Positions 54,317 to 63,124 of a stretch of 64,000 bases of DNA are shown piece after piece. The stretch is from Flavobacteriales bacterium. GTDB taxonomy: Bacteria; Bacteroidota; Bacteroidia; Flavobacteriales; Flavobacteriaceae. The translations under genes and the position numbers were made by a program. Each line of letters starts with the position of its first letter. Positions within the stretch are counted from its first letter, which is position 1. The stretch is from positions 47,695 to 111,694 of the forward strand of contig JAHENA010000001.1 of NCBI GenBank assembly GCA_024643405.1, read 5' to 3'. The notes under the pieces are model-generated. The model did not search any database. It saw nothing but the letters and a program-made list of their open reading frames with translations, and was not told the DNA's origin.

Positions 54317-55624
54317 ATGGAGCATAATATAGCAGTAGGATTAGACATAGGTACCACAAAAATTGTGGCCATGATTGGACGTAAAAATGAATACGGCAAA
54401 GTGGAAATTCTGGGAATTGGAAAATCTAAAAGCCTTGGCGTTCATCGTGGTGTTGTAAATAACATTACGCAAACCATTCAATCTATACAACAAGCAGTTC
54501 AGGAAGCAGAGGCAGCTTCAGAAATTAAAATTGAAGGTGTAACAGTAGGTATTGCAGGTCAGCATATTCGCAGTCTTCAACACAGTGATTATATTACCAG
54601 AGCAAATTCTGATTTGGTTATTGATGAAAATGATATTGATAAGCTTATCAATCAAGTACATAAGTTAGTAATGCTTCCCGGTGAAGAAATCATTCATGTG
54701 CTACCGCAGGAGTATAAAGTAGATGGTCAGGCTGAAATTAAGGAGCCTATAGGCATGTATGGAGGCCGTTTAGAGGCGAATTTTCACGTGGTGGTTGGTC
54801 AAGTATCTTCCATTAGAAATATTGGTCGTTGTGTTCAAAGCGCCGGTCTAAACTTAGAAGGGATTACTTTAGAGCCTTTGGCTTCGGCAAATGCGGTTTT
54901 AAGTCAAGAAGAGAAGGAGGCAGGTGTTGCTTTAATTGATATAGGAGGTGGAACTACAGATTTAGCCATTTTTAGGGATGGTATTATACGTCATACAGCC
55001 GTCATTCCCTTTGGAGGGAATGTCATTACAGAAGATATTAAAGAAGGCTGTTCCATTATTGAAAAACAGGCAGAATTATTAAAAATAAAATTTGGCTCTG
55101 CTTGGCCCGGAGAAAACAAGGATAATGAAATTGTTTCCATTCCAGGGTTAAGAGGAAGAGAACCAAAGGAGATAACCTTAAAAAATCTTTCAAAAATTAT
55201 ACATGCCCGAGTGGTTGAGATTGTTGAGCAAGTTTATGTAGAGATAAAAAACTATGGTCATGAAGAGCAGAAGAAAAAATTAATTGCCGGAATTGTTCTA
55301 ACGGGTGGCGGTAGCCAATTAAAGCATTTAAAACAGCTGGTTGAATACATTACAGGAATGGATACCAGAATAGGTTATCCAAATGAGCATTTGGCAGGTG
55401 ATAGTGATGAGGATGTAACAAGTCCGCTTTACGCAACGGCTGTTGGGTTGGTTCTTGATGGGCTGAAACGCCATGAACGAAAAAGAATTGAACAAATTGA
55501 AGAAAAAAAGAAAGATGATGCAAAACCTCAAGACATCATTGAAGAAAAACCAATAAAAGAAAGAAGATCTTTTCTTGATAAGTTGACTGAAAGAGTTAAA
55601 GACTTTTTAGATAACGCCGAATAG
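54317..55624 (+). CDS. ftsA: actin-like division protein FtsA
   Basis: Membrane-attached actin homologue that tethers FtsZ. The 435-residue protein has the ASKHA phosphate loops VGLDIGTTKIVAMIG and LIDIGGGTTDLAIF, the SHS2-type 1C domain (GVTVGIAGQHIRSLQ), and LTGGGSQLKHL near residue 335. After a charged linker the C-terminus RRSFLDKLTERVKDFLDNAE makes a likely membrane-targeting amphipathic helix. About 80 bases separate the stop from the true ftsZ start. Confidence 0.95.
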   Translation: MEHNIAVGLDIGTTKIVAMIGRKNEYGKVEILGIGKSKSLGVHRGVVNNITQTIQSIQQAVQEAEAASEIKIEGVTVGIAGQHIRSLQHSDYITRANSDLVIDENDIDKLINQVHKLVMLPGEEIIHVLPQEYKVDGQAEIKEPIGMYGGRLEANFHVVVGQVSSIRNIGRCVQSAGLNLEGITLEPLASANAVLSQEEKEAGVALIDIGGGTTDLAIFRDGIIRHTAVIPFGGNVITEDIKEGCSIIEKQAELLKIKFGSAWPGENKDNEIVSIPGLRGREPKEITLKNLSKIIHARVVEIVEQVYVEIKNYGHEEQKKKLIAGIVLTGGGSQLKHLKQLVEYITGMDTRIGYPNEHLAGDSDEDVTSPLYATAVGLVLDGLKRHERKRIEQIEEKKKDDAKPQDIIEEKPIKERRSFLDKLTERVKDFLDNAE

Positions 55625-55703
55625 AAAAGAAAACAGAATAAGATTTAATCAACCATTGAATAACAAAAAGAAATTTAGTATAAATACCAGTAAAACAGAA
55701 TTT

Positions 55704-57659
55704 ATGAGCAGCAAAAAAGAATTCGAAAGTATCGCATTTGATTTACCAAAAAATCAATCAAATGTCATTAAAGTTATTGGTGTTGGAGGCGGTGGCAGTA
55801 ATGCTATCAATCACATGTTCCAACAAGGCATTAAAGGAGTAGACTTTTATATCTGTAATACAGATGCTCAAGCGCTTCAAAATAGCGGTGTGCCCAATAA
55901 AATTCAATTAGGTCTTAATTTAACTGAAGGATTGGGCGCTGGTGCTAATCCAGATATTGGTGAGCAATCTGCATTAGAAAGTTTTGATGATATTACCAAT
56001 ATGTTAGACTCTAATACCAAGATGGTTTTTATCACTGCAGGAATGGGTGGTGGAACTGGAACTGGAGCTGCTCCTATTATAGCTAAAATGGCTAAGGATT
56101 TAGATATTTTAACGGTAGGAATTGTAACCATGCCTTTTCAATTTGAAGGTAAAATGCGTATTGAACAGGCGCAAACGGGTATTGAAAATTTAAGAACCGT
56201 TGTTGATTCTTTAATTGTTATTAATAATAATAAACTTCGTGAAGTTTACGGAAATCTTGGATTTAAAGCTGGATTTTCAAAAGCTGATGAGGTGTTATCT
56301 ACCGCTGCTCGTGGTATTGCTGAAGTTATTACGCATCATTATACTCAAAACATAGATTTACGTGACGCTAAAACGGTATTAAGTAATAGTGGAACAGCTA
56401 TTATGGGATCCGCTTTAGCGTCAGGGCAAAATAGAGCTCAGGATGCTATAAGAAAAGCATTGGATTCCCCTCTATTAAATGATAACAAAATAACCGGAGC
56501 CAAAAATGTATTGCTGCTTATTGTGTCTGGTTCTCATGAAATTACCATTGATGAAATAGGTGAAATCAATGATCATATTCAAAATGAAGCGGGTCATGGT
56601 GCTAATATTATTATGGGTGTTGGTGAAGATGAATCTTTAGAAGAATCTATAGCAGTAACAATTATTGCTACAGGTTTTAATGTTGAACAACAAGACGAAA
56701 TATCAAATACAGAAGCTAAAAAAGTAGTTCATTCACTTGAAGATACTGAAATAAGTGCCAAATTAAAAGAGCCTGTTATCATTGCTCCAGTTATAGAAAT
56801 GGAAAAAACGGAGCCATCTGTATTTAGACATGTTTTGGAAGTTGAAGATACTATAGAAGAGCAACATGTTGAGAAAACTACTGTAGATAATAAATCAGAA
56901 TGTAGATTGGATGAAATGGATTTAATTTCTACTTCTGAAATTATTAGAAACATTAAGGTTGTTTATGAAGAAATTAGCGCGAATTTCCAGGAAGAAGATG
57001 ATTTTATAATAAAACCGGTGACTAAAATGTCTACACCAGTTAATATGATTGAAGAAGAAATTGAAGAAGAACAACAAATCACACTGACGTTTGATTTGCC
57101 TCTTTCTGATTCCTATGTGGAAAAAGGCGAAGATGTTATTGAATACAAATTGGAAGATGAAGAGGAAGTTAAGAAAATATCAGTAAATGATTATGTTGAG
57201 CTTATTACTGTTAATGAAACAAATGAATCTGGAGATATTCGTTACGCATTAGATGATTATATTGAAATGGAATCTTCTATGAATAAAAAGCCAATGATTA
57301 AAGAAGAAATAATAGAAGGTTATGATCAAGAGATTGTTTTTGAGAAAAAAGTTTTAACACCAGTACCTGCAAAAGAAACAGAAGAAGAAATTGATCCTAT
57401 TAATAGTCCAATATCTGACATGCTTAAAGAACGAGCTGCTGAGCGCCGAAGAAAAATGAAGGATTTTAATTATAAATTCAATAACGCTAAGATTGATGAT
57501 ATTGAAAAAGTTCCAGCCTATAAGCGTCAAGGTGTGGATTTAAAAGAAGTTCAGCATTCATCTGAGACTGATATGTCAAGAACAAGTATTGGATTAGACG
57601 ATAATGATGAGATTCAATTAAGAAGTAATAATTCGTTTTTACATGATAATGTGGATTAA
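55704..57659 (+). CDS. ftsZ: tubulin-like division protein FtsZ with a long acidic linker
   Basis: GTPase that forms the Z ring. I start at the ATG at 55704 ([20 protein letters not shown]), which matches the flavobacterial N-terminus, not the TTG 48 bases earlier. The GTP-binding tubulin signature GGGTGTG lies at residues 115-121, the T7 loop [17 protein letters not shown] near 275-290, and the core ends near 330. A very long acidic linker of about 250 residues follows. The conserved FtsA-binding peptide ([14 protein letters not shown]) is not terminal: a further tail of about 40 residues ends in [13 protein letters not shown]. It closes the cluster, followed by a terminator. Confidence 0.95.
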   Translation: MSSKKEFESIAFDLPKNQSNVIKVIGVGGGGSNAINHMFQQGIKGVDFYICNTDAQALQNSGVPNKIQLGLNLTEGLGAGANPDIGEQSALESFDDITNMLDSNTKMVFITAGMGGGTGTGAAPIIAKMAKDLDILTVGIVTMPFQFEGKMRIEQAQTGIENLRTVVDSLIVINNNKLREVYGNLGFKAGFSKADEVLSTAARGIAEVITHHYTQNIDLRDAKTVLSNSGTAIMGSALASGQNRAQDAIRKALDSPLLNDNKITGAKNVLLLIVSGSHEITIDEIGEINDHIQNEAGHGANIIMGVGEDESLEESIAVTIIATGFNVEQQDEISNTEAKKVVHSLEDTEISAKLKEPVIIAPVIEMEKTEPSVFRHVLEVEDTIEEQHVEKTTVDNKSECRLDEMDLISTSEIIRNIKVVYEEISANFQEEDDFIIKPVTKMSTPVNMIEEEIEEEQQITLTFDLPLSDSYVEKGEDVIEYKLEDEEEVKKISVNDYVELITVNETNESGDIRYALDDYIEMESSMNKKPMIKEEIIEGYDQEIVFEKKVLTPVPAKETEEEIDPINSPISDMLKERAAERRRKMKDFNYKFNNAKIDDIEKVPAYKRQGVDLKEVQHSSETDMSRTSIGLDDNDEIQLRSNNSFLHDNVD

Positions 57660-57689
57660 AAACACAACAATTTAAATTAATTTTTTTTT

Positions 57690-57728
57690 AAAAACCCCGG
57701 AAGTTTCCCTCAGCTTTTTGGGGTTTTT
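57690..57728 (+). terminator. intrinsic terminator of the dcw cluster
   Basis: Stem AAAAACCCC with GGGGTTTTT closing a 21-base loop that can itself fold, with a T-run in the 3' arm. It lies 31 bases after the ftsZ stop. Confidence 0.75.
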
Positions 57729-57779
57729 ATTATTTTGAAATTTTGTAAAGGAGTAAATGGTCTAAACTTATTTTCTTAG

Positions 57780-57787
57780 TATCTTTG
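57780..57787 (+). promoter_or_regulatory. -7 promoter box of the yqeY-like gene
   Basis: TATCTTTG, exact consensus, 24 bases before the ATG at 57811 and after the ftsZ terminator. No -33 TTTG at the normal distance. Confidence 0.5.
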
Positions 57788-57810
57788 CAATCCATTAATT
57801 ATTTATAAAA

Positions 57811-58260
57811 ATGAGTTTACAACAAGATATAATGACTGCAATGAAAATTGCGATGAAGGAGAAAAACACAACAGCATTAACCGCATTAAGAGCCGTTAAA
57901 TCTGCGATTTTATTAGTGCAAACAGAAAGTGGTGCTGTCGCTGAATTAACGGAAGAACAAGAAATTAAAATACTTCAAAAACAAGTTAAACAACGCAAAG
58001 ATAGTGCTGCAATATATTTAGAACAAGGAAGAGAGGATTTAGCCTCTCCAGAATTGGCAGAAGCAGAAGTTATTAGTCAGTTTTTGCCTGAAGCCATGAG
58101 CGACGAGGATATTAAAAAAGTAGTTGTTGCCACTATTCAAAAGGTTGGTGCTCAAGGTATGAAAGATATGGGTAAAGTTATGGGTATTGTGAGTGGAGAA
58201 TTGGCAGGAAAGGCAGATGGAAAAACTATCTCAAACATTGTAAAAGCTCAATTGGCTTAG
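57811..58260 (+). CDS. GatB/YqeY-domain protein
   Basis: Small helical protein (149 residues) of the YqeY family, related to the C-terminal tRNA-binding domain of the GatB amidotransferase subunit. Seen: SLQQDIMTAMKIAMKEK at the start, LRAVKSAIL, QKQVKQRKDSAAIYLEQGREDLA, SQFLPEAMSDEDIKKVV, and the C-terminal GKVMGIVSGELAGKADGKTISNIVK. It may influence tRNA-dependent amidation, but the free-standing family has no firm function. It is followed 24 bases later by tRNA-Arg. Confidence 0.9.
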   Translation: MSLQQDIMTAMKIAMKEKNTTALTALRAVKSAILLVQTESGAVAELTEEQEIKILQKQVKQRKDSAAIYLEQGREDLASPELAEAEVISQFLPEAMSDEDIKKVVVATIQKVGAQGMKDMGKVMGIVSGELAGKADGKTISNIVKAQLA

Positions 58261-58284
58261 AATCTTTATTTATTAAAAATAATT

Positions 58285-58358
58285 GGCTGCGTAGTTCAAC
58301 TGGATAGAATATCAGATTTCGGCTCTGAGGGTTGGGGGTTCGAATCCCTTCGCGGTCA
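58285..58358 (+). tRNA. tRNA-Arg (UCG)
   Basis: A 74-base cloverleaf: acceptor GGCTGCG with CGCGGTC (two G-T pairs), D arm GTTC/GAAT, anticodon stem TCAGA/TCTGA with loop TTTCGGC (anticodon TCG), and T arm GGGGG-TTCGAAT-CCCTT. The CCA end is not encoded (the bases after the discriminator A are CAA), unlike tRNA-Phe. No own promoter was recognised, so it may be co-transcribed with the YqeY gene. Confidence 0.93.
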
Positions 58359-58360
58359 CA

Positions 58361-58393
58361 AAAGCTCAAACTTAATATAGTTTGAGCTTTTTT
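58361..58393 (+). terminator. intrinsic terminator after tRNA-Arg
   Basis: A perfect 12-bp stem (AAAGCTCAAACT with AGTTTGAGCTTT), six-base loop and a T-run, two bases after the tRNA. Confidence 0.88.
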
Positions 58394-58482
58394 ATTAATA
58401 TTATTAATACTTTTAATGAAACGCAATTGAATAAATTAAAAGGTGTGTGAAATTTACATAAAACAATAACGTTAAGCTTAAA

Positions 58483-59331
58483 ATGTTGAACATATCATAC
58501 ATGCAAAATTATACGGTAGGCAGTAAAATTATTCTGGGGATATTCATTGCCTTATTATTGTATATGCTTGTACAATTTGCTGTAAAACTGTTAGAAATGG
58601 GTTACGTGTTAAAAAACAAAAAGCCCTATTTTGTCCATTTTTACACTTTTATGAGAAAGTTAAATCCACAACAAAATGACATTTTAAAAAATCAATTCAG
58701 CTTTTTTAATAAACTTTCTGAAAAAGATAAGACCTTTTTTGAACACAGAGTGGCTTCATTTATTAACGATAAGGATTTTATTGGTAGAGGTATTCAAATA
58801 ACTGAAGAAATGAAAATTTTAGTGGCATCAACAGCCGTAATGTTAACCTTTGGATTTAGAGATTTTTATATTGGTTTGATACAAAAAATTGTTGTGTATC
58901 CGGAAAAATTTTATTCAAAAACAAATAATAACTATCATAAAGGTGAATTCAATCCTAAATTAAAAGCATTGGTTATTTCGTGGGCTGATTTTAAAACAGG
59001 TTATGAAAAACCAAAAGACAATATTAATTTAGGAATTCATGAATTTGTTCATGCGATACATCTCAATAGTTTAAACGAGCGAGATATCAGTTCTACTATT
59101 TTTACGGATACTTTTGAGGAATTAACTGAGTTACTTAGCAAAAATCAATCATTAAGGGAAGAGTTAACACAATCTCATTATTTAAGAAACTATGCTTTCA
59201 CAAATCAGTTTGAATTTTTGGCCGTAACCATTGAAACTTTTATTGAAACGCCGCAAGACTTTAAATTACAATTTCCTGAAGTTTATTTCAAAATAAGGCA
59301 GATGTTAAATTTTGATTTTGCGGGTTATTGA
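58483..59331 (+). CDS. MtfA-like (M90) zinc peptidase
   Basis: Putative metallopeptidase of the MtfA family (282 residues). A transmembrane helix lies near residues 15-37; the catalytic region holds the zinc motif HEFVHAIHL (HExxH-like with Phe-Val between) and a downstream Glu in TFEELTEL, then QFEFLAVTIETFIETP, which is typical of the family. E. coli MtfA is a soluble peptidase that also binds the regulator Mlc; the membrane helix is common in Bacteroidota forms. ATG codons at 58483 and 58501 both give plausible starts. Confidence 0.82.
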   Translation: MLNISYMQNYTVGSKIILGIFIALLLYMLVQFAVKLLEMGYVLKNKKPYFVHFYTFMRKLNPQQNDILKNQFSFFNKLSEKDKTFFEHRVASFINDKDFIGRGIQITEEMKILVASTAVMLTFGFRDFYIGLIQKIVVYPEKFYSKTNNNYHKGEFNPKLKALVISWADFKTGYEKPKDNINLGIHEFVHAIHLNSLNERDISSTIFTDTFEELTELLSKNQSLREELTQSHYLRNYAFTNQFEFLAVTIETFIETPQDFKLQFPEVYFKIRQMLNFDFAGY

Positions 59332-59339
59332 AATGGTTT

Positions 59340-59540
59340 TTAAGCAGATTCTACTAACTTACCATTTTTATATTTACCTAAAATAATAACATCTTTACTT
59401 CTTTCATATTCTTTTGCAGCTCGATACATTTGATCACTGTTATCTCTACGAATTTTTACGCCACTGTTTGAATTTCTATTTCTAATTTCAATATAATATC
59501 CATCTCTAAGTTCTGCGGGTTTAGTTGCAGGTCTTCCCAT
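59340..59540 (-). CDS. small conserved basic protein of unknown function
   Basis: A 66-residue charged protein with no signal peptide, beginning MGRPATKPAELRDGYYIEI, then IRRDNSDQMYRAAKEYERSK and VIILGKYKNGK. The GRP near the start resembles an AT-hook core, so nucleic-acid binding is conceivable. Spacing, composition and the clear N-terminus suggest a real gene; I recall similar short proteins in flavobacteria but no function. Between it and rpe (59541-59795) lie about 255 AT-rich bases in which I see no feature. Confidence 0.65.
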   Translation of the reverse strand: MGRPATKPAELRDGYYIEIRNRNSNSGVKIRRDNSDQMYRAAKEYERSKDVIILGKYKNGKLVESA

Positions 59541-59795
59541 AATTAAAAAGCTTTTTAAAAAGTTAAAAAATTTGAAGTTTTAACTTTATGATTAAATATA
59601 AAACATTTGATTATTACCAATCAAGTTTCGCAAGGTAGTTAAATCTTATCTAAATATTTCGTTAAAAATTTGATAAGGTATATTATTTTTTTATCATTTA
59701 ATAGTTGTTCTCAATGAAATCAGATAAATGGAATGAATAATATATTTTTGGAAATAAATATCTAATAATAAGAGAGTATTAAAATATATAAATTT

Positions 59796-60458
59796 TTATG
59801 AATTAGCAATACTTTTTAATTCTTTAATGGTTTCTGATTGGTTATTGCTTTTAAATACAAAACTTCCTGCTACCAATACATCCGCCCCCGTATCAATTAG
59901 TTTTTTAGCATTTTTACTGGTAACACCACCGTCAATTTCAATAAGCGTAGAAGCGCCTTTTTTGAGTATCAGTTCTTTTAGCTGTTTCACTTTAGTGTAA
60001 GTATTGTCAATAAAGCTTTGACCTCCAAAACCCGGATTTACACTCATTACACAAACCAAATCAATATCATTAATAGTATCTTCTAATACATTGATATTGG
60101 TATGTGGATTTAAAGCTACGCCTGCTTTCATGCCTTCATTTTTTATAGCTTGAAGTGTTCTATGCAAATGAGTACATGCTTCATAATGCACAGTCAAAAT
60201 ATTACTTCCTAATTCTGCAAAAGTTTTAATATACTTATCTGGGTCAACAATCATTAAATGAACATCAATGGTTTTTTTGGCATGTTTAGTAATGGCTTTT
60301 AAAACTGGCATACCAAATGAAATATTAGGCACAAAAACGCCGTCCATAATATCAATATGGAACCAATCTGCCACACTTTGGTTAACCATTTCTATATCAC
60401 GTTGTAAATTAGCAAAATCAGCTGCTAGAATGGAAGGTGCTATTAATTTTGAACTCAT
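59796..60458 (-). CDS. rpe: ribulose-phosphate 3-epimerase
   Basis: Interconverts ribulose 5-phosphate and xylulose 5-phosphate in the pentose phosphate pathway. This TIM-barrel protein has 220 residues. Landmarks are IAPSILAADFANL at the start, WFHIDIMDGVFVPNISFG with a metal-binding His and Asp, VHLMIVDP, VMSVNPGFGGQ, IEIDGGVTSKN and ADVLVAGSFVF with the phosphate site. A TACTTTTG promoter box lies 25 bases upstream of the start, after the rpoD terminator. Confidence 0.95.
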   Translation of the reverse strand: MSSKLIAPSILAADFANLQRDIEMVNQSVADWFHIDIMDGVFVPNISFGMPVLKAITKHAKKTIDVHLMIVDPDKYIKTFAELGSNILTVHYEACTHLHRTLQAIKNEGMKAGVALNPHTNINVLEDTINDIDLVCVMSVNPGFGGQSFIDNTYTKVKQLKELILKKGASTLIEIDGGVTSKNAKKLIDTGADVLVAGSFVFKSNNQSETIKELKSIANS

Positions 60459-60482
60459 TGTTTTATTTAAAAATTAATTCTG

Positions 60483-60490
60483 CAAAAGTA
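60483..60490 (-). promoter_or_regulatory. -7 promoter box of rpe
   Basis: TACTTTTG on the minus strand matches TAnnTTTG and is 25 bases before the rpe ATG. It sits a few bases past the T-run of the rpoD terminator. No normal -33 element was seen. Confidence 0.45.
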
Positions 60491-60494
60491 CTAT

Positions 60495-60528
60495 AAAAAA
60501 ACAAACCCTCGGTAATCAGCCGAGGGTT
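60495..60528 (-). terminator. intrinsic terminator downstream of rpoD
   Basis: On the minus strand the stem AACCCTCGG/CCGAGGGTT with a 7-base loop is followed by TGTTTTTTT. It ends rpoD or a short RNA transcribed between rpoD and rpe. Confidence 0.8.
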
Positions 60529-60580
60529 CTTTCATCAATCAAAAAACGAACAGTTATGATTAACTGTTTGTAACTGTTAT
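60495..60580 (-). ncRNA. candidate small RNA between rpoD and rpe
   Basis: A TATATTTG -7 box (60594-60587, overlapping the rpoD stop) would start a transcript near 60580. That RNA would contain a perfect 8-bp hairpin (AACAGTTA and TAACTGTT around 60549-60568), a short U-rich linker and the strong terminator at 60528-60495, about 86 bases in all. The region may instead be only the 3' untranslated end of rpoD. No -33 element is seen and no known RNA family was recognised. Confidence 0.3.
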
Positions 60581-60595
60581 AGAATACAAATATAG

Positions 60596-61459
60596 TTATC
60601 CTAAATATGTTTTTAAAATTTTACTTCTAGAAGTATGTTTTAATCTTCTAATGGCTTTTTCTTTTATTTGACGTACACGTTCACGCGTTAGATCAAAAGT
60701 TTCTCCAATTTCTTCAAGAGTCATTGGGTGTTGATTTCCTAAACCAAAATATAAACGAATAACATCTGCTTCACGAGGTGTTAATGTTTCTAAAGCGCGT
60801 TCTATCTCTGTACGTAAAGATTCGTGCAATAATTCTCTATCTGGATTAGGAGACTCACCACTATTTAATACATCGTATAGGTTTGAATCTTCTCCTTCTA
60901 CTAAAGGAGCATCCATACTAACGTGTCTTCCAGAGTTTTTCATAGACTCTTTAACATCGTTAATAGTCATGTCTAATTCCTTAGCAATTTCTTCAGCACT
61001 TGGTGGACGCTCATGTGATTGTTCTAGGAAAGCAAAGGTTTTATTAATTTTATTAATAGAACCAATTTTATTCAAAGGTAAACGCACAATACGAGATTGT
61101 TCAGCCAATGCCTGAAGAATGGATTGACGAATCCACCAAACCGCATAAGAAATAAATTTAAAACCACGTGTTTCATCAAAACGTTGAGCCGCTTTAATTA
61201 AACCTAAATTACCTTCATTAATTAAATCAGGTAATGTTAATCCTTGGTTTTGATATTGCTTAGCCACCGATACAACAAAACGTAAATTAGCTTTTGTCAA
61301 CTTTTCTAAAGCCAATTGATCACCAGCTTTAATACGTTGTGCTAATTCTACTTCTTCGTCTGCGGTAATTAAGTCAACTTTTCCAATTTCTTGTAAATAT
61401 TTATCCAACGAAGCGGTTTCTCTGTTAGTTACCTGCTTCGTAATTTTAAGTTGTCTCAT
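60596..61459 (-). CDS. rpoD: primary sigma factor RpoD (sigma-70, Bacteroidota type)
   Basis: Housekeeping sigma factor. At 287 residues it is far shorter than proteobacterial RpoD (about 600) because region 1.1 and the non-conserved region are missing, which is normal in Bacteroidota. Region 1.2 starts [14 protein letters not shown], region 2 has [17 protein letters not shown] and [17 protein letters not shown], region 3 has [13 protein letters not shown], and region 4 ends with [20 protein letters not shown] strong Shine-Dalgarno lies 8 bases upstream of the ATG, unusual for this phylum. The 81 bases upstream hold no clear -7 box. Confidence 0.96.
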   Translation of the reverse strand: MRQLKITKQVTNRETASLDKYLQEIGKVDLITADEEVELAQRIKAGDQLALEKLTKANLRFVVSVAKQYQNQGLTLPDLINEGNLGLIKAAQRFDETRGFKFISYAVWWIRQSILQALAEQSRIVRLPLNKIGSINKINKTFAFLEQSHERPPSAEEIAKELDMTINDVKESMKNSGRHVSMDAPLVEGEDSNLYDVLNSGESPNPDRELLHESLRTEIERALETLTPREADVIRLYFGLGNQHPMTLEEIGETFDLTRERVRQIKEKAIRRLKHTSRSKILKTYLG

Positions 61460-61467
61460 TTAATAGT

Positions 61468-61472
61468 CTCCT
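61468..61472 (-). promoter_or_regulatory. Shine-Dalgarno sequence of rpoD
   Basis: AGGAG (within ACAGGAGAC) on the minus strand, 8 bases before the ATG. Most genes in the window have none, as expected in Bacteroidota, whose ribosomes hide the anti-Shine-Dalgarno. Confidence 0.65.
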
Positions 61473-61540
61473 GTAATTTTTAAGTGAATTTTCTTTACTA
61501 TGTGGTTATACGTAATAAAGATTCATTTTGTTACAAAACA

Positions 61541-61915
61541 TTAAATTTTAATTAAATTTTTGTCATTTAAGTTGAGCTCATGCATCATTTCGCTGGTAAA
61601 CTTGTAATGTCCTTTAGTAGTTATTAACCGAAATCTGTGTGATTTTAATGAACTCAAGGCATGAAGAAACAGCCATTTTGATTTTAGTAATTTTGGTTCT
61701 TCGGATTTTAAACTTAATTCAAAATAATGCCTTTGTCCTTCTTTTTCGGCAACAATATCGGGAGTAATATTAATGTCACTCCCTACTTTACTAAAGGATT
61801 TTGGAGTTTCATAACCATCGAGATCTGCTTTAATGTGTTCATAACCTCTGTTTTCAAGATAGGTTACGGAGTCGTTTAAAATGTCTGAATACTTTTCTTT
61901 GTCAATATAGATCAT
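61541..61915 (-). CDS. hypothetical protein, possible PD-(D/E)xK-like fold
   Basis: A 124-residue cytosolic protein; the ATG at 61915 is preferred over a longer frame that would add a hydrophobic leader. The core TPDIVAEKEGQRHYFELSLK, preceded by two helices, has the D...E-x-(S/K) spacing seen in PD-(D/E)xK nuclease-like domains, here with Ser in the place of the usual Lys. The remainder is basic and hydrophobic. It may be a nucleic-acid-binding relative without activity. It follows the HTH protein on the same strand after about 73 bases. Confidence 0.6.
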   Translation of the reverse strand: MIYIDKEKYSDILNDSVTYLENRGYEHIKADLDGYETPKSFSKVGSDINITPDIVAEKEGQRHYFELSLKSEEPKLLKSKWLFLHALSSLKSHRFRLITTKGHYKFTSEMMHELNLNDKNLIKI

Positions 61916-61988
61916 AGCTGTTAATATAATGAAAAATGACCAGAAAAGCAATTTTGTAAGGGAATGGACTATTATTGAAATGTTTAAA

Positions 61989-62987
61989 TTATAAAAAAGT
62001 CATTTTTTCATCCATATTAATACGTTCTTTAGCAATGGATATTTTTTGATGCACGGTTTTGAAGAATAATGTTCGGTCTCTTTCACCAGAAGTTGCTAAA
62101 AGTTTTGAGTTAGACATTTGTTTTTGTAAAAATTCATACATCATTTCACACGTGTTTTGATTTTCAATTTTAAAATAATTCAAAACCGTAAAAGGCGTAA
62201 AAAATACTTTATGGGAGGGTGTTGTTATCATAAGTGTGTTTGTGAGCATATGCAAATCACATTTATAGAGAAGGAATTTTTTACTATTATCTGAGTCTCC
62301 AATACTTTGATTGATGGTTTGTATTTCAACATGATTTATTACGTCATGAATATCGTCACATATCAGTAAGGCCAAATCTTTTGATACAAGACCTGCCTCA
62401 AAATAATAAAGTACCTGTTGAAGCGTTCCGTTTATGGTATTGTCACTCCACAATTCTGTAATGTTTATGTTTTTATACACTTCTCCCAATTGAAAGGCAC
62501 TATTTAATAATGAATCTGGAATGGTTTTCATCCAATCATCAAAAGATATTTTGCTTTTTGCCATTTCAGTGTTTAAATCCTTTAACCATACATACATTTT
62601 GTAGCGGGTTAAATAAGAGTCGGTTAACGTGTGGAAAAGTGATATATCCTTTCCAGACCATATAAAGTTTGAATTTTTTATTCTAGAAAGGGGTGTCACA
62701 TTGTTAAGAGACTGTTTTAACCACATTTCTAATCCAGCAGCATCCTGAATAGTTGGCGACAATTCTGTAACAATGGTATTTTGATTGCCAACTTCAAAAA
62801 GTTTGTTTAATGAAATTTTATAATGTCTCGCAAGTTTTACACCTTCTTCTAAAGTCAGATTGGTTTTGAGATTAATCCTTCTGTAGGCAGCATCGTAACC
62901 AATATCCAAAACGGTTGCTATTTCATCAACAAAAGAGGTATTGTCTTGTGATCTGGCTTTTAAATATGAAATAAATTGTTCTTGCAT
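61989..62987 (-). CDS. helix-turn-helix domain protein
   Basis: A 332-residue putative regulator. The ATG at 62987 is preferred (MQEQFISYLKAR) because an upstream extension of 31 residues is low in conservation and rich in Asn/Phe. The N-terminal 60 residues form an HTH of the Xre-like type (VDEIATVLDIGYDAAYRRINLKTNLTLEEGVKLARHYKISLNKLFEVG). The rest is a helical sensor or dimerisation domain without known motif, a design common in flavobacterial regulators. A small unknown gene diverges from it at 63125. Confidence 0.75.
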   Translation of the reverse strand: MQEQFISYLKARSQDNTSFVDEIATVLDIGYDAAYRRINLKTNLTLEEGVKLARHYKISLNKLFEVGNQNTIVTELSPTIQDAAGLEMWLKQSLNNVTPLSRIKNSNFIWSGKDISLFHTLTDSYLTRYKMYVWLKDLNTEMAKSKISFDDWMKTIPDSLLNSAFQLGEVYKNINITELWSDNTINGTLQQVLYYFEAGLVSKDLALLICDDIHDVINHVEIQTINQSIGDSDNSKKFLLYKCDLHMLTNTLMITTPSHKVFFTPFTVLNYFKIENQNTCEMMYEFLQKQMSNSKLLATSGERDRTLFFKTVHQKISIAKERINMDEKMTFL

Positions 62988-63124
62988 TATTTGAGAAATT
63001 ACAAGCAGGTTACAGTTGGTTTTGTGAAATTTAAGAAAAATATTTTGGTTTTTCAGATAATTCCCTAAACACTTTATCAAATATTACAATTATTTTTGAG
63101 TGTTGAATTAAAAGAATTAATATC

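Noticed and set aside
55003..55022. Perfect 7-bp inverted repeat in ftsA (CATTCCC and GGGAATG)
   Set aside because: It encodes the conserved IPFGGNV segment of FtsA and has no T-run, so it is best explained by coding constraint.
58226..58426. Minus-strand open frame of 66 codons antisense to tRNA-Arg
   Set aside because: Its central residues come from the complement of the tRNA; this is a well-known false ORF and overlaps the end of the YqeY gene.
60623..60634. 12-base palindrome ACTTCTAGAAGT at the end of rpoD
   Set aside because: Lies in coding sequence of the conserved C-terminus; no second copy or regulatory context.
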